Positions 55,164 through 63,882 are shown, counted from the first letter of the stretch. The stretch is DNA of 64,000 nt from Bacillus gobiensis (GCF_001278705.1 NZ_CP012600.1:2915917-2979916), one strand, 5' to 3'. The notes: generated by a model from the sequence alone, not told the origin. Numbers and translations: made by a program.

Positions 55164-55196
55164 AAAGCCAATCCTATCACAGGATTGGCTTTTACT
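55164..55196 (+). terminator. Terminator of nrgAB
   Basis: AAAGCCAATCCT / AGGATTGGCTTT, loop ATCAC, T-run. Confidence 0.9.
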
Positions 55197-55233
55197 ATTT
55201 TCTCCAACATTAAGACTCCCACAGATTAAAGGT

Positions 55234-55665
55234 TCACTTTAAGGAAGATCGGTTCATCGGTGTCATCCGATTCAGCGAAAATACCGTATAAATAATTACA
55301 AATAACAAAATGCCGATGCTATCAATAATGACATCTCTCAAACACCCATGCCTTCCGAAAAACATTTGAACAATTTCCGTAAAAAATGCGAAAGCGATTG
55401 AAACGGCAACCGCACTTTTAAGACTTCGAAAGTACAAGGTAAACAGGATCACCAAAATGAAAAAACAGAGGGTATGCCCAGCTTTTTGGATTACCACGTC
55501 ATTTGATTGAAATTCAGCAAAGTTGAAGTCAAAAAAAGAAGACAAGTTCGGGTTTTTATGAAGATTAAAGGAAACATGATGGTATCTCATTAGCAGCTGA
55601 AAGCTCTCAGTGCATATGAGAACGAGCATAAAACCCATAAATAAAAGAATTAATGCAAGAAGCAT
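55234..55665 (-). CDS. ywnJ: VanZ-family membrane protein (YwnJ-like)
   Basis: A 143-residue membrane protein with four helices. Its AFFTEIVQMFFGRHGCLRDVIIDSIGI is the VanZ signature (Glu in helix 3, R-D-V-x-x-D in the next). VanZ proteins are linked with teicoplanin resistance in some species. The role in Bacillus is unknown. It sits next to spoIIQ exactly as ywnJ in B. subtilis. Confidence 0.82.
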   Translation of the reverse strand: MLLALILLFMGFMLVLICTESFQLLMRYHHVSFNLHKNPNLSSFFDFNFAEFQSNDVVIQKAGHTLCFFILVILFTLYFRSLKSAVAVSIAFAFFTEIVQMFFGRHGCLRDVIIDSIGILLFVIIYTVFSLNRMTPMNRSSLK

Positions 55666-55800
55666 ACACTCGGACCCCTTTGTAGAAATATCTATATTTA
55701 TCCATTATATAAAAATCAAAAGCAAAATATGTACAAGTTTTCCAATGAAAGATGTTTGTCAGTAGACGAAATGAAAACCAGAAATGTTTACCGTCTATTT

Positions 55801-55829
55801 AAAAAACACCCGTCATTTGACAGGTGTTT
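55801..55829 (-). terminator. Terminator of spoIIQ
   Basis: AACACCCGTC / GACAGGTGTT with one mismatch, loop ATTT, A6 on left (minus-strand T-run). Confidence 0.75.
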
Positions 55830-55838
55830 CCACAATTC

Positions 55839-56714
55839 TTACGATTCAGATGAACCTTCTTCTACTTGGCTGCTGTCTTTTGATCCAGATTTATCTTCTG
55901 TACCTTTTTCGTCAGCTTTGCCCTTTTCTTCAGTATCTTCCTTCGCAGGCTCCTCTGATGGTGCAGGCTCTTCTGATGGTGCAGGCTCCTCTGCCGGCTG
56001 CTTCTCTTTTGCTTCTTCAGACGCCTGCTCAGTTGAAGCTTGTTTAATGCTTGTCACAGGCTTATTGAAGAATTCCTCTGGATTTAAAGCAACTCCGTCT
56101 TTGCGAATTTCAAAATGAACATGGTTTCCGGCTTCTTCATTGTAAAGGTTTTTACCTGAAGTACCGATGACTTGGCCTTGTTCAATTTTGTCACCTTCTG
56201 CAACGCTTACAGCAGCAAGAGACTGATACACAGTAGCCAATCCATCTTCGTGGTCAACTTCAACAACATGTCCCAGCACTGGATCTTTTGAAGCTTTAGC
56301 AACCGTACCACTCAAGGAAGCGGAAATCTCAAATTCTTTTCCGTCTTTCTCAGCTAAGTCGATTCCTTTGCTTAAGCTGTATTGGTTTTTATAGTTTACA
56401 AGTGCTGCTTCTTTGTCTTCTTGAGTTGCGTCTGCTTCATAGAATTTCGTAATCACAGAAACACTTTCCGGAGTCGAAACTGGCATTTTTACATTTTCAA
56501 CCTGCTTGCTTACTTCCAACGCATCGTTCGTATTTGATTCCGATGTTTCGTTGCCATTGTCCGTAATCTGATCCTTTACATCGTTTGAACTTGCTTGATA
56601 CCAAAGAACTGCTGTTAAAACAACTGCTGCACTGAGTAAATAGATTGCTGGGAATACCCAACGTTTACGGAAAAACCGTTGAAGAGAAGTTCGTTTCTTT
56701 TCTTCCTCTCTCAT
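55839..56714 (-). CDS. spoIIQ: Forespore engulfment protein SpoIIQ
   Basis: A 291-residue bitopic membrane protein with one helix (about residues 21-39) and an outer LytM/M23 fold (about 110-215). It binds SpoIIIAH to form the channel between forespore and mother cell. The HxH pair is present (H198, H200) and D119 is kept, but the first zinc ligand His is S115 (SKGID), as in inactive B. subtilis SpoIIQ. The C-terminal tail (from about 230) is a low-complexity acidic Pro/Ser/Glu repeat (EEPAPSEEPAPSEEPA), longer than I would expect. Confidence 0.93.
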   Translation of the reverse strand: MREEEKKRTSLQRFFRKRWVFPAIYLLSAAVVLTAVLWYQASSNDVKDQITDNGNETSESNTNDALEVSKQVENVKMPVSTPESVSVITKFYEADATQEDKEAALVNYKNQYSLSKGIDLAEKDGKEFEISASLSGTVAKASKDPVLGHVVEVDHEDGLATVYQSLAAVSVAEGDKIEQGQVIGTSGKNLYNEEAGNHVHFEIRKDGVALNPEEFFNKPVTSIKQASTEQASEEAKEKQPAEEPAPSEEPAPSEEPAKEDTEEKGKADEKGTEDKSGSKDSSQVEEGSSES

Positions 56715-56732
56715 TGTTCATCACCTCAGCAA

Positions 56733-56762
56733 CATTCTGAACACTTTTCAGAAAATATATAC
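56733..56762 (-). promoter_or_regulatory. Candidate sigma-F promoter of spoIIQ
   Basis: On the minus strand GTATA (56762-56758), 15 bases, then GTTCAGAATG (56742-56733), close to the sigma-F pattern. spoIIQ is known to be sigma-F dependent. Confidence 0.5.
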
Positions 56763-56946
56763 ATATTGAAAAATTTTTTTCTTCATAGTGTTTGCAGAAG
56801 CACGAAAAAAATTCATGATGATGAAAAAAAGTTTGAAGTTTTTACTGACAATTGTGCTATTACTATATATGATTATCGTATGGATTTTTACCTTCTTCAG
56901 CAAGGAGCAGGAGTTCAAATACACAAAATATATCGGAGGGGGTGTC

Positions 56947-57447
56947 ATGATGAACGATAAATTCCGAAAAGCAACAATAGAAGATCTCCCTAAGATTGTT
57001 GAAATTTACAATTCAACGATTGCATCACGAATGGTCACTGCCGATACGGAGCCGGTGACGGTAGAGGATAGAATGGATTGGTATTCGAGACACAATGAGA
57101 AACGTCCTCTCTATGTCATGGAGGACGAAGAGAATAATATATGCGGGTGGTTAAGCTTCGAATCCTTTTACGGAAGGCCTGCCTACGATAAAACGGCGGA
57201 AATAAGCATTTACATCAGTGAAAAGCATCGGGGACAAGGACTTGGCACTTTATTTATTGAAGAAGCATTGTCAATGGCACCTGCACTCGGCATTCGCTCG
57301 ATCATGGCGTTTATTTTCGGCCACAATCAACCGAGCATCAAACTGTTTGAAAAGTTCGGGTTTGAAAAGTGGGCACACATGCCTGGCATCGCAGAAATGG
57401 ATGGACAAAGGTACGATCTCGTGATACTTGGAAAAGAAATCGAGTAA
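56947..57447 (+). CDS. ywnH: GNAT acetyltransferase YwnH (phosphinothricin-type)
   Basis: A 166-residue GNAT enzyme: RKATIEDLPKIVEIYNSTI at the start, then EISIYISEKHRGQGLGTLFIEEAL with the acetyl-CoA loop RGQGLG near residue 96, and NQPSIKLFEKFGFEKWAHMPGI. The family acetylates phosphinothricin, methionine sulfoximine or sulfone. The start follows GGAGGGGGTG. The same frame stays open upstream to 56815 and encodes a hydrophobic helix, discussed separately. Position next to spoIIQ is conserved. Confidence 0.88.
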   Translation: MMNDKFRKATIEDLPKIVEIYNSTIASRMVTADTEPVTVEDRMDWYSRHNEKRPLYVMEDEENNICGWLSFESFYGRPAYDKTAEISIYISEKHRGQGLGTLFIEEALSMAPALGIRSIMAFIFGHNQPSIKLFEKFGFEKWAHMPGIAEMDGQRYDLVILGKEIE

Positions 57448-57457
57448 GGTTATATTT

Positions 57458-57493
57458 GAAAGCCGGCCTGCGTTAGGCCGGCTTTCTAGTTTT
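57458..57493. terminator. Shared terminator between ywnH and the DsbA-like gene
   Basis: Perfect 12-pair stem GAAAGCCGGCCT / AGGCCGGCTTTC, loop GCGTT. It overlaps the stop codon of the converging gene. Confidence 0.8.
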
Positions 57494-58184
57494 CTTTTGC
57501 TTCTTTCTCGACCATCTCTTTTAAGTCGTTAAAGTCTTGCCCCTCAAACTTCTTTCCGTTTACAAGGATCGTCGGGGTACTTTCTATACCCGCTTCTTTG
57601 ACTTGAGACATGTCCTTATCCCATTCGTCATCATACGACCCCTTTTGAACTGCATCTGTTACCTTAGCAGCTTCTTCGTCAGTTGCTATTTCCTTCAAAG
57701 TTTCCTTAAGAAGTGAATCCGTGTAGAAATCGATTTGCTCATAGCTTGGATCATCCGGTTGTTTATCGTACAAAAGGTTATGAAACTTCCAATATGCATT
57801 GTTTCCCAATTCGTGATATACCGTTTCTGCATACTTCGCAGCACGAGTGGAGTCGACATTAATAAAGGAATAATTCATAAAATAGAATTTTGCCTGTCCT
57901 GTTTCCACTAATTCCTTTTCAATTAATGGTTTAAAGGATTTATTAAAATCTTTGCAATACGGACACTTATAATCACCGAATTCAACGATGCTCACAGGGG
58001 CTGATTCATCACCGATAAACGGTTGGTCGGTATAATTGATAGCAGACGCTTCTGTTGAACCTGAATTTTTCACAACAAAGATGAGGGCAAGAAAGCATAC
58101 GAAAATTAGGGCAAGAACCCAGAACATGATCTTGGATGATTGATTCGATCTTGTTTTTTTGACTTTTATATTTGGCTTGGCCAT
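57486..58184 (-). CDS. bdbD: DsbA/BdbD-like thiol-disulfide oxidoreductase
   Basis: A 232-residue membrane-anchored thioredoxin-fold protein: basic N-terminus, one helix (about residues 19-39), then the DsbA fold with CPYC (C74, C77) and the cis-Pro loop STPTILV near residue 207. BdbD of B. subtilis introduces disulfides in exported proteins and needs BdbC. No bdbC is present here. It follows an M56 protease gene by 45 bases in the same direction, so it is the likely effector of the BlaI/M56 regulatory pair. The bdbD symbol is by similarity only. Confidence 0.82.
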   Translation of the reverse strand: MAKPNIKVKKTRSNQSSKIMFWVLALIFVCFLALIFVVKNSGSTEASAINYTDQPFIGDESAPVSIVEFGDYKCPYCKDFNKSFKPLIEKELVETGQAKFYFMNYSFINVDSTRAAKYAETVYHELGNNAYWKFHNLLYDKQPDDPSYEQIDFYTDSLLKETLKEIATDEEAAKVTDAVQKGSYDDEWDKDMSQVKEAGIESTPTILVNGKKFEGQDFNDLKEMVEKEAKEN

Positions 58185-58229
58185 TGTTATCCTCCTAAAT
58201 TCTTTCGGTCGTGCAATGATTGAATAAAA

Positions 58230-59090
58230 TCAGGCGATAGCTATAATAATCATCGCCATTAAGAAAATCAAAACCTGAATGGATATGAAAACTGATCGTT
58301 TGTTAAGGCTTACCGGAATGGAATTTTTCGGACTCACCAATTGCTGCAGCCGATAATTGACAGATTCATCCGAGAAATGAACTAACACAGGCCTGGCGTT
58401 TTCTTTGAAGCATATTTTAATCAGCTTTACCAAAGCACTGCTCAATCCAAGCTCGGACCCTGTTTTACTGATCGCATATTTGTCGGCAAGCAGCTCACTG
58501 ATGATTTTATAATTCTGATAAGACCACTTCGTTATTGGGATAAACCACAATCCTTGTGATATCAATTGAAGGATGAATATTTTCAGTGAATCATAATTCT
58601 TTTGATGATAAGTTTCATGCTGGACTACCGCTTCAAGCTCATGATTCTCAAGAATTTTAATCAAGCTGGTGGATAGAACAATTGTAGGCTTTATGAACCC
58701 ATGCGTAAATGCCAGCGATTGGTCATGATCGATCACCAAAATATCGTTCTTCTTACGGTTAAATTTCTGATTGAAAAGAGTCGTCAATTCATGATTATTT
58801 AAATGAGAAAGTTTCGTCTTAAACCTTTTGGACAACACGTACTGTTCGGCCACTTTATATAAAGTGAGCAGAACAGTATAAGCAATAAAGGCATTCAAAA
58901 GAAAGATAACTAAAAAGTAATAAAGAGACTCTTCTTTAAATAAGCTGATGCATAGCTTAAAGAAATTCACTTCAACGTCGACTCCAAAAAGGAGATGCGC
59001 TATGTACATTCCCATCTGGCTCCAGACGAAAAATGCAATGGCAAAACTTAATGCGACAACAAAAACAGATCTCCTCTTCCAGCACATCAT
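58230..59090 (-). CDS. M56-family (BlaR1-like) membrane metalloprotease, sensor domain absent
   Basis: A 286-residue protein with membrane helices at about 9-29, 55-80 and 265-285 and a zinc protease motif HETYH (H158, E159, H162). BlaR1/MecR1 are about 590 residues with an outer penicillin-binding sensor after the protease. This one ends after the last helix, so it must sense something else. It overlaps the BlaI gene by 4 bases and is presumed to cut that repressor when induced. Confidence 0.83.
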   Translation of the reverse strand: MMCWKRRSVFVVALSFAIAFFVWSQMGMYIAHLLFGVDVEVNFFKLCISLFKEESLYYFLVIFLLNAFIAYTVLLTLYKVAEQYVLSKRFKTKLSHLNNHELTTLFNQKFNRKKNDILVIDHDQSLAFTHGFIKPTIVLSTSLIKILENHELEAVVQHETYHQKNYDSLKIFILQLISQGLWFIPITKWSYQNYKIISELLADKYAISKTGSELGLSSALVKLIKICFKENARPVLVHFSDESVNYRLQQLVSPKNSIPVSLNKRSVFISIQVLIFLMAMIIIAIA

Positions 59091-59506
59091 GACGATTGTT
59101 CCTTTTTTAATTGCTGAATTTTGTGTTCTAATTTATCGAGCAAGGACTTATCAACCTCATCGAGAACGTCAATCATATGGTTAATAACAACGCCGCCAAA
59201 TTCATCTAGCAGATTTTCTGTTAATTTTTTCGATTGTTCTTCGATAAAGCTTTCTTTTGACTGAATCGGCCGAAACAGAGAAAGCCTGCCCTCGACTCTC
59301 TTTTGCAAAACTCCTTTGTCTATTAAACGGGTCATAACGGTCATAACCGTATTAAAATTATGGGGCTTTTCTTGTTCCAGACGCTTTTGAACATCCTTAA
59401 TGCTCAGTTCATCCGCTCCCCAAAGAATTTCCATAATTTTGGCTTCCAAAGGACCGAAAAAACGATTAAGCCCTGCCTCACCGTATCTGAAATTCTTAAT
59501 GTTCAT
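59087..59506 (-). CDS. BlaI/MecI/CopY-family repressor
   Basis: A 139-residue winged-helix repressor: GPLEAKIMEILWGADELSIKDVQKRL, NFNTVMTVMTRLIDKGVL, and a C-terminal helical dimer domain. The start ATG 59506 has GGAGTG upstream. First gene of a three-gene operon with the M56 protease and a DsbA-like protein. A perfect palindrome at 59521 lies just before the start codon and is its probable operator. Confidence 0.87.
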   Translation of the reverse strand: MNIKNFRYGEAGLNRFFGPLEAKIMEILWGADELSIKDVQKRLEQEKPHNFNTVMTVMTRLIDKGVLQKRVEGRLSLFRPIQSKESFIEEQSKKLTENLLDEFGGVVINHMIDVLDEVDKSLLDKLEHKIQQLKKEQSS

Positions 59507-59520
59507 ACTCACACTCCGTT

Positions 59521-59537
59521 CACTACAGATTGTAGTG
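59521..59537. promoter_or_regulatory. Perfect BlaI-type operator
   Basis: CACTACAGATTGTAGTG has 7-base perfect arms around GAT and the TACA/TGTA core of BlaI/MecI/CopY sites. It begins 15 bases before the BlaI start codon, so it should block the operon promoter. Confidence 0.8.
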
Positions 59538-59775
59538 CATAGTTCTTTTTTTTGCAAGCATGGAGGATAAACTGTTCCGTATTAGTGAACGAGGTGCTTA
59601 TTGAAAAACTGGGAGATCTGGCGGAAAACTTTGATTTCATTTTCTTTTTTGGAAAAGAAGCGTCCTTCATCCACCAGGACAAGGTATTCAATATCCACGC
59701 CTCTGAATGGCTTTTTTTGATCCTTTTCTTCCAGTCGGGTAAACTAAGAAGAAAAGAATGTGGAGGACTTATCTT

Positions 59776-60486
59776 ATGAACCCAACAATAGAAACCTTAC
59801 ATAATCATCGATCGTACCGCAGCTATAAGGATAATCCTGTCGAAGCTGAAAAACTAGACTTGATTATAAAAGCAGCTCAATCTGCTCCATCATGGATTCA
59901 TGGCCAGCAGGTTTCAATCATTGCTATCAAGGATGAACAACGAAAAAAAGAGCTCGCCCGCCTTTGTGGCAATCAAAAGCACATAGAAGAGGCTCCGTTA
60001 TTCCTCGTGTTTTGTGCGGATTTTTATCGAGCTTCGCTTGCTGGAGAAATCGAGGGGAAAACGCTGGAGGCTCTAAACGATGTAGATTCCTTGCTTGTCG
60101 GAGCAACTGATGTGGGTCTTGGAATGGGTTATGCCATCGCTGCAGCCGAATCTGTAGGGCTTGGAACCGTCCCTATTGGCGGCGTCAGACGAAACTCTCT
60201 CGAAGTCGTTGAATTCCTACAGTTGCCAAAGCATGTCATTCCTATCTCAGGACTGTGTGTCGGATATGGTGCAGAAGATCCTGGACAGAAGCCGAGATTG
60301 CCAGTCGAAGCAGTTCTTCACGAAGAAACCTATAAGCAAGATCAAAAGGCTATTCTTGAGCAGTATAATAAAATAATGCCTGCCCCGTGGACCCAGCGTG
60401 TCGCAAGCTTTTATGAAAAAAGCTATTATGCCAATATTGCAAAGATGCTAAAGCAGCAAGGGTTTTCCTGTGACGATCTAAACTAA
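59776..60486 (+). CDS. nfrA: NADPH-dependent nitro/flavin oxidoreductase, NfrA-like
   Basis: A 236-residue nitroreductase family A protein: TLHNHRSYRSYKDNP near residue 6 for FMN phosphate, SAPSWIHGQQVSIIAI, and GLGTVPIGGVRRN near residue 136. NfrA of B. subtilis is about 249 residues and detoxifies oxidised or nitro compounds with NADPH. GTGGAGGAC precedes ATG 59776, three codons into a longer frame. The gene follows the BlaI operator region divergently. Confidence 0.85.
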   Translation: MNPTIETLHNHRSYRSYKDNPVEAEKLDLIIKAAQSAPSWIHGQQVSIIAIKDEQRKKELARLCGNQKHIEEAPLFLVFCADFYRASLAGEIEGKTLEALNDVDSLLVGATDVGLGMGYAIAAAESVGLGTVPIGGVRRNSLEVVEFLQLPKHVIPISGLCVGYGAEDPGQKPRLPVEAVLHEETYKQDQKAILEQYNKIMPAPWTQRVASFYEKSYYANIAKMLKQQGFSCDDLN

Positions 60487-60511
60487 ACTGCAGAGAAATC
60501 TGCAGTTTTTC
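60485..60511 (+). terminator. Terminator of the nfrA-like gene
   Basis: Perfect stem AAACTGCAGA / TCTGCAGTTT with loop GAAA, T-run. Confidence 0.85.
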
Positions 60512-60533
60512 TATTGAATGGAGAGGAATAAGA

Positions 60534-60881
60534 ATGAAGATTACCAAACAAACTGCTGAACATTATAATTGGGGAGATAATTGTGACGGTTGGCATTTAG
60601 TCAAAACAAAGCACCTAAGTGTAATCCATGAACGAATGCCAGCCCATACAGAGGAAGAAAGGCACTATCGTTCTGCAGCACGGCAGTTCTTCCTTGTTTT
60701 GTCAGGAAGCGCGGTATTAGAAGTGGATGGTGAACGCATAACAATTCATTCGCAGGAAGGCGTGGAGGTTCCCCCTCAAGTTCCCCCTCAAATGATGAAC
60801 GAATCTGATACAGACGTTGAATTTATAGTCATATCCCAGCCTGAGAGCAGAGGAGACCGAGTGATTGCACAAAGTATTTAA
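60534..60881 (+). CDS. Cupin-domain protein
   Basis: A 115-residue single cupin domain (jelly roll): MPAHTEEERHYRSAARQFFLVLSGSAVLEVDGE holds the first metal motif, though the HxH is not complete, and VPPQMMNESDTDVEFIVIS the second. It has an in-frame 12-base tandem duplication (VPPQVPPQ at 60766-60790). Function may be metal-dependent or ligand binding. Follows nfrA by 47 bases but behind a terminator. Confidence 0.75.
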   Translation: MKITKQTAEHYNWGDNCDGWHLVKTKHLSVIHERMPAHTEEERHYRSAARQFFLVLSGSAVLEVDGERITIHSQEGVEVPPQVPPQMMNESDTDVEFIVISQPESRGDRVIAQSI

Positions 60882-60893
60882 TATAGAACATAA

Positions 60894-60922
60894 ATAGGTT
60901 CTCATATTAACAGAGAACCTAT
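60894..60922 (+). terminator. Hairpin after the cupin gene
   Basis: Perfect stem ATAGGTTCTC / GAGAACCTAT, 9-base loop. The following T-run is poor, so efficiency is doubtful. Confidence 0.5.
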
Positions 60923-61023
60923 CTTAGAGAGAGCGAAGATTATTTTTCATGAAGTCATAATTTCGGCATCGTCTTATTTAGTCCTATTCCCGTTCCTGTT
61001 ACCACGAGACATGCTAGAGAGTA

Positions 61024-61503
61024 TTAATGAGTGGCCTGTTGCCGCTCTCCGTATTTAAGCACCTTGAATATCGCCATCCCATCACTTAAATGGTCTTTTG
61101 AATATTGAACAGGGATAAGTGCGAAAAACGTATAATAGGCTGAGAAATACGAAAACTGATAGAAAAAAAGATGTGGCTCTAGTACGTTGTTGATAATCAA
61201 ATTGTTGATCAAAAAAATTGTACCAAGATTAAAAATCGCCCCTCCAGCATAGACGAGAGCATTGGTTAAACGATTATCCAATTTCAATGAATTGTACTGA
61301 CACAATGAATCAATAAAATACATGCTCTTTACTTTGATCGGGCCAATTTTCACCAAAAGATTTCCTAAGCCGATTTCCATTGAAGCCTTCCCGCCAAAAA
61401 TAAAAGCGAAGAAGCTGTGCCCGGCAACATGGACAAGTGAAACGATCGGCAAGATGAGAAAAAACGACCAGAAAAACGTAATCAAATCTTTTAATTCAAA
61501 CAT
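61024..61503 (-). CDS. Degenerate M50-like membrane protein (catalytic Glu absent)
   Basis: A 159-residue protein with four or so helices. VSLVHVAGHSFFAFIFGGK near residue 21 mirrors the HELGH...FGG motif of M50 site-2-type proteases, but the catalytic E is V26 and the sequence HVAGH. GGAIFNLGTIFLIN and LIPVQYSKDHLSDGMAIFKVL occupy the places of the second-half motifs, NPDG/LDGG. The zinc His pair is kept (H25, H29) but it should not be a protease. AGGGTGATG site. The role is unknown. Confidence 0.7.
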   Translation of the reverse strand: MFELKDLITFFWSFFLILPIVSLVHVAGHSFFAFIFGGKASMEIGLGNLLVKIGPIKVKSMYFIDSLCQYNSLKLDNRLTNALVYAGGAIFNLGTIFLINNLIINNVLEPHLFFYQFSYFSAYYTFFALIPVQYSKDHLSDGMAIFKVLKYGERQQATH

Positions 61504-61599
61504 TTCATCACCCTCTCTCTTGCTGAAAACATATTTTTCTTTTCCCGGTTTTCAACTACGAGATGCATGATGCGGGAAATGAATATGCTCCGAAATTCA

Positions 61600-62616
61600 T
61601 TATCCCCCAATATAAGACATTTCAATTTTCTTTTTATCCACTGGCTTTGAAAGTGTACGGTCCACTGAGTATTGGTCGGTTCGGTTTTTCCAGATCCGGC
61701 TGATGAATTCAGTGATCTCTTCCTCTGTTTTTTCGCTTCGAATTAACTTCCTTAGGTCATGCCCGCTTGAAGCAAATAAGCAGGTAAACAGTTCTCCCCT
61801 GGCTGATAGCCTGGCTCTGTTGCAGGTTGAGCAAAACGCATCAGAAACGGAAGAAATGACACCTATTTCACCGTCCCCATCTGTGTAGCTGTATCTCGTC
61901 GCGACTTCCCCCTTATAATTTGGTGCAATCGGAGTGATTGGCATTTCTTTATGAATTCGCTCGATGATTTCTTGTTTCGTTAATACCGCTTTACGATTCC
62001 ATTCGTTTGTATTTCCGACATCCATAAATTCGATAAATCGGAGGATTAGCCCTTGTTCTTTAAAATAATGAGCCATCGGGAGAATATCCTCTTCATTCAC
62101 CCCTTTTTGGACGACCATATTGATTTTTACTCCTAAACCTGCCTTCCTGGCTGCTTCGATACCTTCCAGCACCTTTTTAATCGGGACACCGCGGCCGTTT
62201 ATTCTTTTAAATCGGTCATCATCTAATGAATCGAGGCTGATCGTCACCCGGTTTAGACCGGCTTTTTTTAACCGCTCTGCATATATAGGGAGCAGCGTAC
62301 CGTTGGTTGTCATCGCCAGATCGTTCAAACCTTCTATACGCGCTAGCATCTCTACTAATTGAGGCATATCCTTTCTCATTAAAGGCTCCCCGCCTGTCAG
62401 ACGAATCTTTTCAACGCCAAACTTTTGAACGAATAAACGGGCAAGCCGCTCTAATTCTTCAAATGAGAGAAGTTCTTTTTTCTCAAGAAACGGATAATCC
62501 GGTCCGAATATTTCAGCTGGCATACAATACGTACATCGTAAGTTGCAGCGGTCTGTGACAGATATTCTTAAGTCCCTGAGCGGACGGTTTAGTTGATCAG
62601 TGATTGACTTTTCCAC
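61600..62616 (-). CDS. moaA: GTP 3',8-cyclase MoaA
   Basis: A 338-residue radical SAM enzyme in the first step of molybdenum cofactor synthesis. N-terminal cluster CNLRCTYC (C24, C28, C31). C-terminal cluster CSTC...C near residue 257. It ends MSYIGG, and the final double glycine is essential. Start GTG 62616 has GGAGGTGAG upstream. An upstream ATG at 62673 would extend it by 19 residues with no such site. No other moa gene is in the window. Located between ywnH and spoIID as in B. subtilis. Confidence 0.93.
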   Translation of the reverse strand: MEKSITDQLNRPLRDLRISVTDRCNLRCTYCMPAEIFGPDYPFLEKKELLSFEELERLARLFVQKFGVEKIRLTGGEPLMRKDMPQLVEMLARIEGLNDLAMTTNGTLLPIYAERLKKAGLNRVTISLDSLDDDRFKRINGRGVPIKKVLEGIEAARKAGLGVKINMVVQKGVNEEDILPMAHYFKEQGLILRFIEFMDVGNTNEWNRKAVLTKQEIIERIHKEMPITPIAPNYKGEVATRYSYTDGDGEIGVISSVSDAFCSTCNRARLSARGELFTCLFASSGHDLRKLIRSEKTEEEITEFISRIWKNRTDQYSVDRTLSKPVDKKKIEMSYIGG

Positions 62617-62840
62617 GAAGCTCACCTCCACTTTTTCTGTTCTTGATTGAACAATTTCTGACGAATCCGACAATTCTTCAGCAATTTTGTCATTGCAAGC
62701 CGAAAAGCCTGTGCTTTCATCTATTGTAAACTGTCTCTGATAAGTTCTTCACATAACAAACTCGTTAATGTTAATTATTATAAAAGTGTTTTACATTACT
62801 ATACTCGTACATCCATGGTTTTTTCAAGTTATGGACAGAA

Positions 62841-62878
62841 AAAAACCGCTTATCTTTTGGATAAGATAAACGGTTTTA
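62841..62878 (-). terminator. Terminator of spoIID
   Basis: AAAACCG-CTTATCTT pairs with AAGATAAACGGTTTT around TTGGAT-like loop, A-run on the left (minus-strand T-run). Confidence 0.8.
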
Positions 62879-62880
62879 GG

Positions 62881-63882
62881 TTATTTTTTCGCCGTATACG
62901 TGTTGAGGAATTGATCGGATGGAGAAATTTCCACCCCTTTATAATAATACTTCACTATTTCTTCCGCGGTCTTGCCATCTTCGGCCAAATAATGTGCACC
63001 GTACTGGCTCATTCCGATGCCATGCCCGAAACCCTTTGTAGTAATTGTGATCGTGTCATTATTTCGTACCCACTGAAAGTCAGCTGATCTTAACCCTAGC
63101 TTTTCACGAATTTCTCTTCCGGTTAAGCTTTTTCCATTGATGACTGCTGTGGCCACCCTTTTGCCTGGTGTACGTGCAGTAATTTCGCCAATGCTGTTCC
63201 CGTCCTTCAGATTTACGCCAAGCTTTTGTTCAAATTCTGCGACAGAGAACTTTTTTGTATCCTTAAATTTTGGTGATTTTTCATCCCAGCTGCTTTTTAC
63301 GCTTTTCAAATACTCGATTTTATTTTGCCAATAAGCTTCGGAATTTTCCGTATAACCATTGCTTGTAGAAAAGAATGAAGGTGAAATAGGCTTTCCATCA
63401 TATGTAAGGATTTTCCCCTGGGTAGAAGCAACCGCGTCTGTAACTTTTTTGATTTTCTTATCAAAATTTTTCTTCCATGCTTTCTTCAATTCGGAATTGT
63501 TTTTATAAACTTGAAACATTTGTGTATCATCGACAAGCGACCCTTTTGGCGAGCTTACTGCTTTATTACCGGTCATTTGCCTGACAATATAGGTTCTTGC
63601 CGCCAGCGCTTGAGCTTTTAGCGCTTCCTCTTCGAAATCTGCAGGCATTTCGGATGCGACGACTCCTATAACGTATTCCTCCAATGGAATATTTTCCACT
63701 TCCTGCTTTGCTGTTCGGTACACAGAAACCGAAACTGATGAATCTTCCAGCTTAGGTACCCCCTTAGCTTGATTTTTCGGTGCCGCTCCGTTCGAACCTT
63801 CATGGAAAGGTAGGACAAGGATCGTCGGGATGAGAAGAATGATTAGACTTAATCCTGATAGTACTAGTGCCAATTTTTTCAT
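62881..63882 (-). CDS. spoIID: Stage II sporulation lytic transglycosylase SpoIID
   Basis: A 333-residue protein with an N-terminal membrane helix (about residues 7-26) and an outer catalytic domain. The motif VIGVVASEMPADFEEEALKAQALAARTY includes the catalytic Glu (E78), and GHGIGMSQYGAH is near the C-terminus. It cleaves glycan strands so that the mother cell membrane can engulf the forespore. Start ATG 63882 follows GGAGG. A sigma-E promoter precedes it. Confidence 0.94.
   Translation of the reverse strand: MKKLALVLSGLSLIILLIPTILVLPFHEGSNGAAPKNQAKGVPKLEDSSVSVSVYRTAKQEVENIPLEEYVIGVVASEMPADFEEEALKAQALAARTYIVRQMTGNKAVSSPKGSLVDDTQMFQVYKNNSELKKAWKKNFDKKIKKVTDAVASTQGKILTYDGKPISPSFFSTSNGYTENSEAYWQNKIEYLKSVKSSWDEKSPKFKDTKKFSVAEFEQKLGVNLKDGNSIGEITARTPGKRVATAVINGKSLTGREIREKLGLRSADFQWVRNNDTITITTKGFGHGIGMSQYGAHYLAEDGKTAEEIVKYYYKGVEISPSDQFLNTYTAKK

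Noticed and set aside
55940..55995. Short tandem DNA repeat.
   Set aside because: It is the in-frame low-complexity tail of spoIIQ and is described there.
60766..60790. A 12-base tandem duplication.
   Set aside because: It lies in frame in the cupin gene (VPPQVPPQ), so it is a minor coding variation.
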